Below, piece after piece: positions 9,126 through 17,336 of a stretch of 51,251 bases of DNA. The notes below the pieces were generated by a model that was not told where the DNA came from, made no database searches, and saw only the letters and a program-made list of their open reading frames with translations. Origin of the DNA: Thiobacillus sp. (lineage in GTDB: Bacteria; Pseudomonadota; Gammaproteobacteria; Burkholderiales; Thiobacillaceae); contig JADFDC010000015.1 of assembly GCA_018263115.1 (NCBI GenBank), positions 1 through 51,251 on the forward strand. The letters are read 5' to 3'. Position 1 is the first letter of the stretch; each line of letters starts with the position of its first letter. The translations under genes and the position numbers were made by a program.

Positions 9126-9553
9126 TTCACCGAAAGCATGAAGGCGATGAAGTCGGCTTTTTCCTGCTCGGTGCAGGCGCGTTCGAGCACATCCTTGCAA
9201 TTGCGCTTGAACCATTTCTCGATCTTGGCCGGGTCGGTGAATCGTTCCTTATTGGCAACAGGCGCGATCGGCTCGATCAGCTTGTTGGCGCGGGTTTTGC
9301 CGGTGGCTTTGGGGTTCTCCGTGTGGCAGGTGGTGCAGCTAACGGTTTCGCCGTTGGAATGGGCGCGCTTGGCAAAAAAGAATTTTTCCCCGCGTGAAGC
9401 TGAGCCCTGGGTGCCGGATTGATCCTGATACATGGCCAGCATGGTGTTCGGGCTAGCTGCTTCAGCATTCAGTGCGACAAGGGGAAGCAGGGCGGCGAAG
9501 GCAATTATGCGGGTAGTCAAATTCGAAATCATCTTGTTGAAAATCCGTTTCAT
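9122..9553 (-). CDS. SHP-type monoheme cytochrome c (DUF1924)
   Basis: This 143-aa secreted cytochrome matches the SHP (sphaeroides heme protein)/DUF1924 family: signal peptide ending near AEA-AS (residues 31-32), CTTCH heme site at 73-77, and the characteristic disulfide pair C119 and C127 in RNCKDVLERAC. SHP proteins bind oxygen transiently and have an unusual Asn axial heme ligand; an Asn in ANKERFTD is a candidate here. The physiological function is unsettled, with oxygen, NO or organic oxidants proposed. The ATG overlaps the cytochrome b561 stop, and its own stop overlaps the DHC start, so the three are translationally coupled. Confidence 0.9.
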   Translation of the reverse strand: MKRIFNKMISNLTTRIIAFAALLPLVALNAEAASPNTMLAMYQDQSGTQGSASRGEKFFFAKRAHSNGETVSCTTCHTENPKATGKTRANKLIEPIAPVANKERFTDPAKIEKWFKRNCKDVLERACTEQEKADFIAFMLSVK

Positions 9554-10170
9554 TCCTGACTTTTACGAGGAAGGTATTGCACGCCGGTGAACATGGCCTG
9601 GGCGACCGGAACGTGATGCAGTAGCGGATGCAGAACCAGTGCCGACAGATGCAATCCGACAAAACCCAGAACAGTCCAGGCAGCTGCTTCGTGCAGCAGG
9701 CTCGACAGGTTCTGGTAATCCAGTTGCCAGCCCAGCCAGTGGCTTAAAGGCCCCTGCCCCTGTTTGATGGCCAGCAACGCCAGGCCGGTAATAACCAAAC
9801 CCGTCAGCAGGCCGTACAGGCCGAGATAGGCAAGGCTGGCAACGGGATGGTGGCCAAAATGCGCGGGCGTGGAAAACAGGCTTCCGCTTTTAACTGACTC
9901 AAGCCAGGCTGAGGGCTGCCACATGTCGGCAATCCGGGCATGTTCCGGACCGGACAAACCCCACGCGAACCGGGCGGAAAAACTGACTGTCAGCGCAGCA
10001 CCCAGCCAGCCATGCCAGTCGTGCAGCCAGGCTGTTGTCCTGCCCGCTTCGCTGTACAAGGACACCAAGCCCGATATCAGCAGGGTGGTAATCAGCAGGG
10101 CATTGACCCAGTGCAGCAATCGCAGCACCGGGTCATACACGCGTGCGCTTGTGAGTTCAGCGCGCGCCAT
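9550..10170 (-). CDS. Cytochrome b561-type membrane protein
   Basis: This 206-aa integral membrane protein has four predicted helices and belongs to the Ni-Fe-hydrogenase-type b/cytochrome b561 family. Candidate heme-b ligands are H20 in RLLHWVNA, H50/H53 in WLHDWHGWLG, and two His in the later helices (LLHEAAAW, GLHLSALVLH). It should carry electrons from the quinone pool to the periplasmic DHC and SHP proteins encoded just downstream. The ATG at 10170 is 9 bp after the cytochrome c gene. No hydrogenase genes occur nearby, so the hydrogenase label of the family does not apply. Confidence 0.9.
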   Translation of the reverse strand: MARAELTSARVYDPVLRLLHWVNALLITTLLISGLVSLYSEAGRTTAWLHDWHGWLGAALTVSFSARFAWGLSGPEHARIADMWQPSAWLESVKSGSLFSTPAHFGHHPVASLAYLGLYGLLTGLVITGLALLAIKQGQGPLSHWLGWQLDYQNLSSLLHEAAAWTVLGFVGLHLSALVLHPLLHHVPVAQAMFTGVQYLPRKSQE

Positions 10171-10179
10171 CCGCGAAAA

Positions 10180-10542
10180 TTACTGGGCGGAAGCCTGGAT
10201 GTCTTCGTCACCACGGATGCCGGGCATGGGCATGTAGGGTTTGCCCAGCGACTGGTAATACGCGGAAACATCTTCAACGTCCTTGTCGGTCATGGTCATG
10301 ACGGCCAGGTTCATCATCGGGGAAATGAGCTTGCCGGTGCGGTACTTGTTGGTCTTGGTGGCCAGTTTGTCGGCATCGCGACCCGCCAGTTGCACGATGG
10401 GGAAAATGCCGGGGAAGCTGGCGTTGCCATGGCAGGCCACGCAAGCGGCTGCTTTGGTTGCGCCTGACTGGGCATCGCCCGCCTGAACCTGGCTGGCAAG
10501 GACCATGGTTGAAACAACAGCTAAGAGTTTGACGGATTTCAT
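10180..10542 (-). CDS. Class I cytochrome c (c553-like)
   Basis: This is a 120-aa periplasmic monoheme cytochrome. The signal peptide is MKSVKLLAVVSTMVLASQVQA, then CVACH at residues 34-38; a Met-rich stretch (PMMNLAVMTM) can supply the distal ligand and is followed by the usual DVEDVSAYYQSL helix. The ATG at 10542 is preceded by CAGGAG; the longer frame upstream has no signal peptide and crosses an AT-rich promoter-like gap. It is the first cytochrome of the b561-SHP-DHC operon, so it may exchange electrons with that chain. Confidence 0.92.
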   Translation of the reverse strand: MKSVKLLAVVSTMVLASQVQAGDAQSGATKAAACVACHGNASFPGIFPIVQLAGRDADKLATKTNKYRTGKLISPMMNLAVMTMTDKDVEDVSAYYQSLGKPYMPMPGIRGDEDIQASAQ

Positions 10543-10703
10543 GATGCACTCCTGTTCAAGGTTTATTAAGAGAACCAAATTTCTATGGAGGAATTTTAGA
10601 ATATTAGAAAATTGATTTGTACTACTCTGATGTACTAATTGTTCAGGTGACCTGGAAATTTGGCTCGGAGTAGCCATTTGCCAATTAACGGCGTTTAAAC
10701 AAT

Positions 10704-11219
10704 TTATAACAATGAGTTAAAAAGATTTTCCAGTCTTGGATAATGCACCTGGCCATCAATTTTGAAGCGGATATTACCTTCTTTGTCCAGGACAAACGAG
10801 GTTGGGATGCTGGACGGCCTGCCAAATGCCGCCGTGGCGCTAGGGTCATTTGTAGATGCCATGAACAGATATCCCTTGTCCTTCATGTATTGCGCCACTT
10901 TCTCGGGCGGATCGTCCACGCTGATCGCAATGACTTCAAATCCCCGGCCTCGGTTGTCTTTCCAGAATTCCTCGATGACGGGCATTTCCTTCAGGCAGTA
11001 GGGACACCAGGTCGCCCACAAATTGACTAGCACCACCTTGCCCTTGAGTTCTTCGGAAGTCAGCGTTCGGCCATCCGTCAATCGAACAGACCAGGGGCCA
11101 ACCTGGCGGTTCTCCTCGGTTACCGATGCGGGCGGTCGAAACCAGATATAGGTGACAAGTGCCAGCAGGATCAGCGAGATACCGTGGTTGCGAAGAAAGG
11201 CCTTGAGTTTTGGGAGCAT
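10704..11219 (-). CDS. TlpA/ResA-type membrane-anchored thioredoxin-fold protein
   Basis: This 171-aa protein has one N-terminal membrane anchor (about 12-28) and a periplasmic AhpC/TSA-Redoxin type thioredoxin domain. The redox motif is WCPYC (C72, C75) in NLWATWCPYCLKEMP, and the cis-Pro loop is SIPTS. Such proteins keep apocytochrome heme-binding cysteines reduced or serve other periplasmic disulfide reactions, which fits the cytochrome genes 161 bp downstream on the same strand. A dedicated role in maturing those cytochromes is inference. The gap contains AT-rich sequence likely to hold the cytochrome operon promoter. Confidence 0.9.
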   Translation of the reverse strand: MLPKLKAFLRNHGISLILLALVTYIWFRPPASVTEENRQVGPWSVRLTDGRTLTSEELKGKVVLVNLWATWCPYCLKEMPVIEEFWKDNRGRGFEVIAISVDDPPEKVAQYMKDKGYLFMASTNDPSATAAFGRPSSIPTSFVLDKEGNIRFKIDGQVHYPRLENLFNSLL

Positions 11220-11280
11220 GAGATTCGGTCAGTGAAGATGAACAGGATAAAATGGGCTAATTCAATTCAGGATTACAGAC

Positions 11281-11697
11281 ATGCTGTGGATCAAGACGTT
11301 TCATATCGTGATGATGGTGAGCTGGTTCGCGGGCCTGTTCTATCTGCCGCGCATTTTTGTCAATCTGGCCATGGAGCAGAACGAAACCGCCTATGACCGG
11401 CTGCTGATCATGGCGGGCAAATTGTACCGCTTCGTTACGCCTATCATGTGGCTGGCAGTGATATCGGGTGTCTGGCTCTGGTTTGCCTGGTTCGTGCCGA
11501 CGCCGGCGTGGCTGTGGCTGAAAGTGATTCTGGTGGTTGGCCTGATCGGCTATCAGCATGTATGCAAAAGCCTGTTGAAGAAGTTCGAGGCGCGCAGCAA
11601 TATAAAAAGCCATGTCTGGTTCCGCTGGTTCAATGAAATCCCGGTGCTGGTACTGATTGCAGTTGTGATCCTCGTTGAACTACAGCCCGTTTTCTGA
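11281..11697 (+). CDS. hemJ: HemJ-like protoporphyrinogen IX oxidase (CopD-superfamily membrane protein)
   Basis: This 138-aa protein has about four membrane helices and the HemJ signature: LWIKTFHIVMMVSWFAGLFYLPR with the conserved His8, and GKLYRFVTP with the conserved Lys47. HemJ oxidises protoporphyrinogen IX to protoporphyrin IX in the inner membrane, the next-to-last step of heme synthesis. The length and motifs are normal for HemJ rather than for longer CopD copper proteins. It stands between cytochrome genes and an RNA methyltransferase; the next gene starts 2 bp after its stop. Heme demand from the many local cytochromes makes the assignment sensible, although it is a general housekeeping gene. 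Confidence 0.85.
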   Translation: MLWIKTFHIVMMVSWFAGLFYLPRIFVNLAMEQNETAYDRLLIMAGKLYRFVTPIMWLAVISGVWLWFAWFVPTPAWLWLKVILVVGLIGYQHVCKSLLKKFEARSNIKSHVWFRWFNEIPVLVLIAVVILVELQPVF

Positions 11698-11699
11698 AA

Positions 11700-13253
11700 A
11701 TGGCCGAGTCTCCAAAACGGCGCGGTACGCTTACGATCCAAAAATCTCCTGAGGCAAGTGAACGCAAACCTGCGCGGCCTGCCACTTCGCGCAAGGTAAA
11801 TCTGGAACGCGATCGTACGCTCAAGCCAAAGCCGGAATTCAGCAAGACCGAGAAGCAGGCTTTTGAAAAACCAGACACGTCAAAGAGGAAGCCGCTTCAT
11901 AAGGGACACATCCCAAAGTCTGTATCGAAAAGCTTACCCCTCCCTCCACACTCCCCGGCAAACAGGAAGGGTGAATTGCCTCGCCGCAGAAAGCCTATTC
12001 AGCCTCAGAGCACCTCCCTTGATAGCCGGGGCAGGACGGGAGGGGGTAAAGAAGTTAGATACCCATTGCCAAAAGCGGAACAAATACCCGCAAAGCGCGA
12101 TACCCATCCCCAACGCATTGAGCAGTTTTTCGCCACCTGCCCGCGTGGGCTGGAAAATCCGCTGGCTGATGAACTGATCGCGCTGGGTGCCGAGAATGTG
12201 GAAAAGACTGGCGGTGGGGTAGGTTTCTTCGGTCCGATGACGGTTTGCTACGCCGCCAACCTGCATTCACGTCTGGCGACCCGCATTTTGCTTCGGGTGT
12301 CTGCGGGAAAGTATCAGAACGAAGAGGATGTGTATCAGGGCGCGCTGGCGGTCTACTGGCACAAGTGGTTTGAAGCCTCACGGACAATTGCAGTGAAAGT
12401 GGTGGCGCAGGATTCGCCGTTGAAAAGCCTCAATTTCATCACCCTGAAAATCAAGGACGCGGTGTGCGACCGTTTCCGCGAGGAGACCGGCATGCGCCCC
12501 AGTGTGCAGACGCTGGAGCCGGATGTGCGCATCCGCACGTTCCTCACACGCGACCGCTACACGCTGTACCTCGATACCTCCGGCGAGCCGCTCTACAAGC
12601 GCGGTCTGCGCAAACAGTCAGGGATCGCGCCCATCAACGAAAATCTGGCGGCCGGGATACTCAAGCTTGCGGGCTGGAAACCGGGCGAAGCCCTGTACGA
12701 CCCCATGTGCGGCAGCGGCACGTTTTTGATGGAAGCCGCGCAGATGGCGCTCAATATCGCGCCTGGACTGGGACGTGGATTTGCTTTCGAGAAAATGCTC
12801 AGAATGGATAAGAAAGTCTGGACGAGCATGAAAACCGAAGCTCAAAAAGCCTGCCAGCCCGTTCATGCCTTGCCGATTTTTGGCAGTGATGTGCTGGGGG
12901 GCTCGTTGAAGGACGCGGACAAAAACCTGAAAGCAGCCGGTTTGCGCGAGACTGTGAATTTATCCAAAGTGGATATTCTGGATATCGTGCCACCAGTTGA
13001 ATCCGGTGTGCTGGTAATGAATCCGCCCTATGGCGTGCGGCTGGGCGAGGAGGAAGAGCTCGCCGAGTTGTATCCAAAACTCGGCGATGTACTGAAGCAG
13101 AAATTCGCCAACTGGCGTGCCTACATCATCAGTGCCGATGCCAATCTGCCGAAACTGATCCGGCTGTCCGCCAGCAGAAAAACGCCGCTGTTCAACGGTG
13201 CACTGGAATGCCGATTGTATGAATACAAGTTAGTTGAAGGATCAAATAGGTAG
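11700..13253 (+). CDS. THUMP-domain class I RNA methyltransferase (RlmL N-terminal type)
   Basis: The catalytic part matches the YcbY/RlmL N-terminal family that makes m2G in 23S rRNA using S-adenosylmethionine. It starts near residue 140 (RIEQFFATCPRGLENPLADEL), followed by a THUMP RNA-binding domain (about 150-260), the SAM motif DPMCGSGTFLMEAA (about 338-351) and the catalytic NPPYG. The first 140 residues are basic, low-complexity and Pro/Lys-rich, with no counterpart in typical family members of about 380 aa. Part of that tail (about residues 78-117) is encoded by an inverted-repeat element at 11932-12050. The start 2 bp after hemJ suggests coupling. An alternative is that a later in-frame start is used, but none is evident. 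Confidence 0.88.
   Translation: MAESPKRRGTLTIQKSPEASERKPARPATSRKVNLERDRTLKPKPEFSKTEKQAFEKPDTSKRKPLHKGHIPKSVSKSLPLPPHSPANRKGELPRRRKPIQPQSTSLDSRGRTGGGKEVRYPLPKAEQIPAKRDTHPQRIEQFFATCPRGLENPLADELIALGAENVEKTGGGVGFFGPMTVCYAANLHSRLATRILLRVSAGKYQNEEDVYQGALAVYWHKWFEASRTIAVKVVAQDSPLKSLNFITLKIKDAVCDRFREETGMRPSVQTLEPDVRIRTFLTRDRYTLYLDTSGEPLYKRGLRKQSGIAPINENLAAGILKLAGWKPGEALYDPMCGSGTFLMEAAQMALNIAPGLGRGFAFEKMLRMDKKVWTSMKTEAQKACQPVHALPIFGSDVLGGSLKDADKNLKAAGLRETVNLSKVDILDIVPPVESGVLVMNPPYGVRLGEEEELAELYPKLGDVLKQKFANWRAYIISADANLPKLIRLSASRKTPLFNGALECRLYEYKLVEGSNR
11932..12050. repeat. Palindromic repeat element inside a coding sequence
   Basis: A C-rich arm at 11934-11959 (TTACCCCTCCCTCC...CCCCGGC) is nearly the reverse complement of a G-rich arm at 12025-12049 (GCCGGGG...GGGAGGGGGTAA), separated by 65 bp. 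The arms are about 80% matched. The element is read in frame through the N-terminal linker of the methyltransferase, adding about 40 residues. It resembles the CCCTCCC-type palindromic repeats common between genes of betaproteobacteria. Confidence 0.65.
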
Positions 13254-13268
13254 GAGATAAATGGTGTG

Positions 13269-13547
13269 TTAATGGCCGCACCATTGTGATTCACAAGGAA
13301 CACCATCACCATCGCCATCCATCTCCGTGCCTGGACAATTCCTGATATAAAAAACTGCTTCCTCGCAAGAACTCATCTGAGGACAGCGGGTTTTACCTTC
13401 GCAGGTGAATTGTTGGGCTGGAGTTTGTTCGCTAAACAATGCAGACGGTTCAGAATCAGAACCGGAGTCTGTGGCAGCTTCTTTGTCAGAATACCAAACG
13501 AACAGGCTAACTGCGCCAGCAAGTAATAACAGGTGCTTAAGGGTCAA
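13269..13547 (-). CDS. Excalibur calcium-binding-domain protein
   Basis: This 92-aa protein has an N-terminal membrane or signal helix (LKHLLLLAGAVSLFVWY), a short Ser/Asp-rich linker and a C-terminal Excalibur domain. The hallmark is CEEAVFYIRNCPGTEMDGDGDGVPCESQWC: paired Cys and a DxDGDGxPC calcium-binding loop. It is probably periplasmic or membrane-anchored. The start appears to be TTG at 13547, since an in-frame stop lies a few codons upstream and no ATG is available. It follows pilU by 22 bp on the same strand and may be part of that transcript; a pilus link is not established. Confidence 0.85.
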   Translation of the reverse strand: MTLKHLLLLAGAVSLFVWYSDKEAATDSGSDSEPSALFSEQTPAQQFTCEGKTRCPQMSSCEEAVFYIRNCPGTEMDGDGDGVPCESQWCGH

Positions 13548-13569
13548 TTCGTACTGGCTTAATTAGATT

Positions 13570-14697
13570 TCAAACGATATCCAGGTGATCCAGCCCCGTC
13601 ATCAGGTCGCGGCCCTTGGCTTCCTGTCCATGCAACTTGATCTTCAGGCGCAGGTCGTTGAGCGAGTCGGCGTTTCTCAGTGCGTCTTCGTAGGAAATGA
13701 ACCCCGCTTCATAAAGATCGAACAGAGACTGGTCGAAAGTTTGCATGCCCAGTTCGCGCGATTTGCTCATGATTTCCTTGATTTCGTGTACCTGACCCTT
13801 GAAGATCAAATCTGAAATCAGGGGCGAATTCAGCAGGATTTCGACCGCGGCAATCCGGCCGTTGACCCCTTTGCGCGGAATCAGACGCTGGGAAATGAAG
13901 CCCTTGAGGTTGAGCGACAAGTCCATCAGCAACTGATCGCGTTTTTCCTCGGGGAAGAAGTTGATGATCCGGTCCAGAGCCTGGTTCGCGCTGTTGGCGT
14001 GCAGGGTGGACAGGCAGAGGTGACCGGTTTCGGCAAAGGCAATGGCGTATTCCATGGTTTCACGATCACGAATTTCACCGATGAGAATAACGTCCGGCGC
14101 CTGACGCAGCATGTTTTTCAGGGCGGAGAACCAGTTCTCGGTGTCCACGCCTACTTCGCGCTGGGAGATGATCGAGTTCTTGTGCTCGTGCACGTATTCG
14201 ATCGGGTCTTCCACGGTAATGATGTGGTCGCGCGCATTTTCATTGCGGTAACCCACCATGGCGGCCAGCGACGTGGATTTGCCAGAGCCGGTGCCGCCAA
14301 CGAAGATGACCAGACCGCGCTTGACCATGGAAATGTCTTTCAATACCGGTGGCAGGTTCAGTTCCTCGAATTTCGGGATGACGGTATTGATGGTACGCAT
14401 CACGATCCCGGTGCGTCCCTGCTGCACAAAGACGTTTACCCGGAAACGGCCAATGTCGGGCGGCGAAATGGCGAAGTTGGATTCATTGGTCGTTTCGAAC
14501 GCATCCCACTGCTTGTCATTCATGATCGCGCGCGCCAGCTCACGGGTATGAGCGGGGGTCAGCGTCTGGTTTGAAACGGGTGTGATTTTTCCATCGACCT
14601 TGATGGCGGGCGCGAAGCCGGCGGTGATGAAAAGATCCGACGCCTTCTTTGAAAGCATCAGGCGCAACAGATCGTGGACGGTTTTTTCAGCATTCAT
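13570..14697 (-). CDS. pilU: Type IV pilus retraction ATPase PilU
   Basis: PilU is the accessory retraction ATPase of type IV pili, working with PilT at the inner-membrane base to depolymerise pilin for twitching and adhesion. The 375-aa length is typical of PilU. Walker A is GGTGSGKST, the Asp box is TVEDPIEY, Walker B is DVILIGEIRD, and the His box is GHLCLSTLHANSA. The C-terminal extension (LDHLDIV end) and the sequence SPLISDLIFKG in place of PilT's AIRNLIRE separate it from PilT. The start overlaps the pilT stop by 4 bp. Pilin genes are not in this window. Confidence 0.94.
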   Translation of the reverse strand: MNAEKTVHDLLRLMLSKKASDLFITAGFAPAIKVDGKITPVSNQTLTPAHTRELARAIMNDKQWDAFETTNESNFAISPPDIGRFRVNVFVQQGRTGIVMRTINTVIPKFEELNLPPVLKDISMVKRGLVIFVGGTGSGKSTSLAAMVGYRNENARDHIITVEDPIEYVHEHKNSIISQREVGVDTENWFSALKNMLRQAPDVILIGEIRDRETMEYAIAFAETGHLCLSTLHANSANQALDRIINFFPEEKRDQLLMDLSLNLKGFISQRLIPRKGVNGRIAAVEILLNSPLISDLIFKGQVHEIKEIMSKSRELGMQTFDQSLFDLYEAGFISYEDALRNADSLNDLRLKIKLHGQEAKGRDLMTGLDHLDIV

Positions 14698-15737
14698 ACC
14701 AGGAAAGCATCCTTGTTCATTGCACGGGGACGTGCCTCACCTATGGCCACGATATTGCGGCGCACCAGGTCAAGCAGGCACTGGTCCAGTGTCTGCATGC
14801 CGACATTCTGGCCGGTCTGGATGGCCGAATACATCTGCGCCACCTTGTTCTCGCGGATCAGGTTGCGGATGGCCGGGGTGCCGATCATGATTTCATGCGC
14901 GGCCACGCGGCCGCTGCCGTCCTTGGTCTTGAGCAGTGTTTGGGAAATGACTGCGCGCAGGGATTCGGACAGCATTGAGCGCACCATTTCCTTTTCCGCA
15001 GCGGGAAACACGTCGACCACGCGGTCGATGGTCTTGGCGGCAGATGAGGTGTGCAGCGTGCCGAAAACCAGGTGGCCGGTTTCGGCGGCGGTTAATGCCA
15101 GTCGAATGGTTTCCAGATCGCGCATTTCGCCCACCAGAATCACGTCAGGGTCTTCCCGCAGGGCGGAACGCAGGGCGTTGGCGAAGGAATGGGTGTGCGG
15201 CCCGACTTCGCGCTGGTTGATCAGGCATTTCTTGCTCTGATGCACGAATTCGATCGGGTCTTCGATGGTGAGAATGTGCGAATACACGTTCTCGTTGATG
15301 TAATCGATCATCGCAGCCAGTGTAGTGGACTTGCCGGAGCCGGTCGGTCCAGTCACCAGCACGACGCCGCGAGGCTGGTCGGAGATTTCCTTGAAAATGG
15401 CCGGCGCACCCAGTTCTTCCAGCGTCAGCACCTTGGAAGGAATGGTCCGGAACACCGCGCCCGCTCCATTCTGCTGGTTGAAAGCATTGACCCGAAAACG
15501 TGCGAGTGTCGGGACTTCAAACGAGAAGTCGATTTCCAGCACTTCTTCGTAGGCCTTGCGCTGGCTGTCGTTCATGATGTCGTACACCATGCGGTGCACG
15601 TCCTTGTGCTCCATGGGAGGCAGGTTGATCCGGCGGATGTCGCCATGTACCCGGATCATGGGCGGCAACCCGGCGGAAAGGTGAAGGTCGGAAGCCTTGT
15701 TTTTGACGGCAAAGGCCAGCAGTTCGGAAATATCCAC
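14694..15737 (-). CDS. pilT: Type IV pilus twitching motility ATPase PilT
   Basis: PilT powers pilus retraction as a hexameric cytosolic ATPase. The 347-aa protein begins MDISELLAFAVKNKASDLHLSAG, the usual PilT N-terminus. Walker A is GPTGSGKST, the Asp box is TIEDPIEF, Walker B is DVILVGEMRD, the His box is GHLVFGTLHTSSA, and the PilT-specific AIRNLIRE motif appears near residue 290. All catalytic elements are present. It heads a pilT-pilU operon and is divergent from yggS across a 95-bp promoter region, the classic pilT/yggS arrangement of beta- and gammaproteobacteria. Confidence 0.96.
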   Translation of the reverse strand: MDISELLAFAVKNKASDLHLSAGLPPMIRVHGDIRRINLPPMEHKDVHRMVYDIMNDSQRKAYEEVLEIDFSFEVPTLARFRVNAFNQQNGAGAVFRTIPSKVLTLEELGAPAIFKEISDQPRGVVLVTGPTGSGKSTTLAAMIDYINENVYSHILTIEDPIEFVHQSKKCLINQREVGPHTHSFANALRSALREDPDVILVGEMRDLETIRLALTAAETGHLVFGTLHTSSAAKTIDRVVDVFPAAEKEMVRSMLSESLRAVISQTLLKTKDGSGRVAAHEIMIGTPAIRNLIRENKVAQMYSAIQTGQNVGMQTLDQCLLDLVRRNIVAIGEARPRAMNKDAFLV

Positions 15738-15832
15738 AAATGTTCCTGATTTCGTTGTCTATTTTGCAGGGATAATACTCCCATCAGATAACGACTCAAC
15801 CCGCCTGAACTTGAGACCAGCCTGAACTTGAG

Positions 15833-16528
15833 ATGCGTATCGTGGATAAACCGGTAATCTGTTCTGCGATTGCGGAAGTTAAGGAACACATGGCGCGGGC
15901 GGCCAGGGAAAACAGCCGTTTGCCTGACGAAGTCACGCTGGTGGCCGTGAGCAAAACCTTCCCGGCTGAAAGCATCCGGACCGCCGCCAGTTGCGGCCAG
16001 CGTGATTTCGGCGAGAGCTACGTCCAGGAGGCCCTGGCCAAGCAAAAGGCGTTATCGGGCCTTGACCTGGTGTGGCATTTCATCGGCCCGATTCAAAGCA
16101 ACAAGACCCAGGAAATCGCGGAAAATTTTGACTGGGTGCACGGGGTGGATCGCGAGAAAATCGCCCTGCGCCTGTCTCGGCAGCACCCCGCTTCATTACA
16201 GGCTTTGAATGTATGCTTGCAAGTCAACGTGAGCGGAGAATCAACCAAAAGCGGTGTTGCGCCCGATGAGGTATTCGCGCTGGCCGCAAATGTATCCGGC
16301 CTGCCAGGGCTGCAATTAAGGGGATTGATGGCTATTCCGGCACCGAATCAAGACCCGCGTCCGGGCTTTCGCTTGTTGCGTACCCTCAAGAATGCGTTGA
16401 ATGAACGGGGATACAAGCTGGATACCCTGTCGATGGGGATGTCGGGAGATTACGAAATTGCCATTCAGGAAGGTGCGACGCTTGTGAGGGTGGGGAGCGC
16501 GATATTTGGAAAGAGGGAGTATGGATAA
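15833..16528 (+). CDS. yggS: YggS family pyridoxal-phosphate homeostasis protein
   Basis: YggS is a small single-domain protein that binds pyridoxal 5'-phosphate without known catalysis and balances B6 vitamers and amino-acid pools. The 231-aa product has the PLP-binding Lys in TLVAVSKTFP (about residue 42), the family motif GESYVQEALAK, the phosphate-contact region HFIGPIQSNKT, and the C-terminal LSMGMSGDYEIAIQEGATLVRVGSAIFG. It opens a four-gene run yggS-proC-yggT-yggU, a widely conserved cluster beside pilT. The ATG at 15833 gives a normal N-terminus. Confidence 0.95.
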   Translation: MRIVDKPVICSAIAEVKEHMARAARENSRLPDEVTLVAVSKTFPAESIRTAASCGQRDFGESYVQEALAKQKALSGLDLVWHFIGPIQSNKTQEIAENFDWVHGVDREKIALRLSRQHPASLQALNVCLQVNVSGESTKSGVAPDEVFALAANVSGLPGLQLRGLMAIPAPNQDPRPGFRLLRTLKNALNERGYKLDTLSMGMSGDYEIAIQEGATLVRVGSAIFGKREYG

Positions 16529-17336
16529 ACTGACTTTCATCGGTGGTGGCAACATGGCCACCGCCATTATTTCCGGTTTGATTGCCGATGGCATGACAGC
16601 TGGCAGCGTCGAAGTGGTGGAGCCTTCGGAAGATGCGGCAACGCGTTTGAAGCAGCGTTTTGGCATCGAGGTACAAACCAGCCTGGATCGGGCAATTTTG
16701 CATCCGGTCATCGTGCTGGCGGTCAAGCCTCAGCAGCTTCCCGATGTAGCCAGACAGCTGGCGTCCAGGCTGAAAAATCATCTGGTTGTTTCCATCGCGG
16801 CCGGGGTGCGTGTGGCCGATTTGACCCGCTGGCTGGGCGGGCATGAGCGTATCGTTCGCACCATGCCCAATACGCCCGCGATGGTCGGGGCAGGAATTAC
16901 GGGCTTGTTTGCCGGGAAAACCCTGGACGAAGATGATCGTTCCCGTGCCGAAACCGTTTTGCGTGCTGTTGGCTCGGTGGTTTGGCTGAATAGTGAAAGT
17001 GACCTGGACTGGGTCACGGCCGTATCGGGCAGCGGCCCGGCTTACGTGTTCTATTTCATTGAAGCCCTTGAAACAGCCGCGAAATCAGCTGGATTGCCCG
17101 CAGAAACCGCGCGGCATCTGGCGCTGCATACCGTTTTTGGCGCAGCCAGGCTGGCGCTGGAAGCAGGCGAGGAGCCTTCTGTGTTGCGTGCGCGCGTGAC
17201 TTCAAAAGGTGGCACGACCGAGCGTGGGATAGCCAGTTTGACGGAAGATGGTTTGGCGGAAACGGTGGCGAAGGCTGTACGGGCAGCGGCACAAAGATCA
17301 AAGGAGCTGGGAGATGAACTGGGGAGATTAAGCTGA
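16521..17336 (+). CDS. proC: Pyrroline-5-carboxylate reductase
   Basis: ProC reduces 1-pyrroline-5-carboxylate to proline with NAD(P)H, the last step of proline synthesis. The chosen ATG at 16521 has AGAGGGAG just upstream and gives MDKLTFIGGGNMATAIISG, the Rossmann nucleotide-binding start; it overlaps the yggS stop by 8 bp. The conserved block AVSGSGPAYVFYFIEAL and the C-terminal TSKGGTTERGIASL substrate-binding loop are intact. The length of 271 aa is normal. proA, an earlier enzyme of the same pathway, is at 23746-25002; proB is not in the window. Confidence 0.96.
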   Translation: MDKLTFIGGGNMATAIISGLIADGMTAGSVEVVEPSEDAATRLKQRFGIEVQTSLDRAILHPVIVLAVKPQQLPDVARQLASRLKNHLVVSIAAGVRVADLTRWLGGHERIVRTMPNTPAMVGAGITGLFAGKTLDEDDRSRAETVLRAVGSVVWLNSESDLDWVTAVSGSGPAYVFYFIEALETAAKSAGLPAETARHLALHTVFGAARLALEAGEEPSVLRARVTSKGGTTERGIASLTEDGLAETVAKAVRAAAQRSKELGDELGRLS

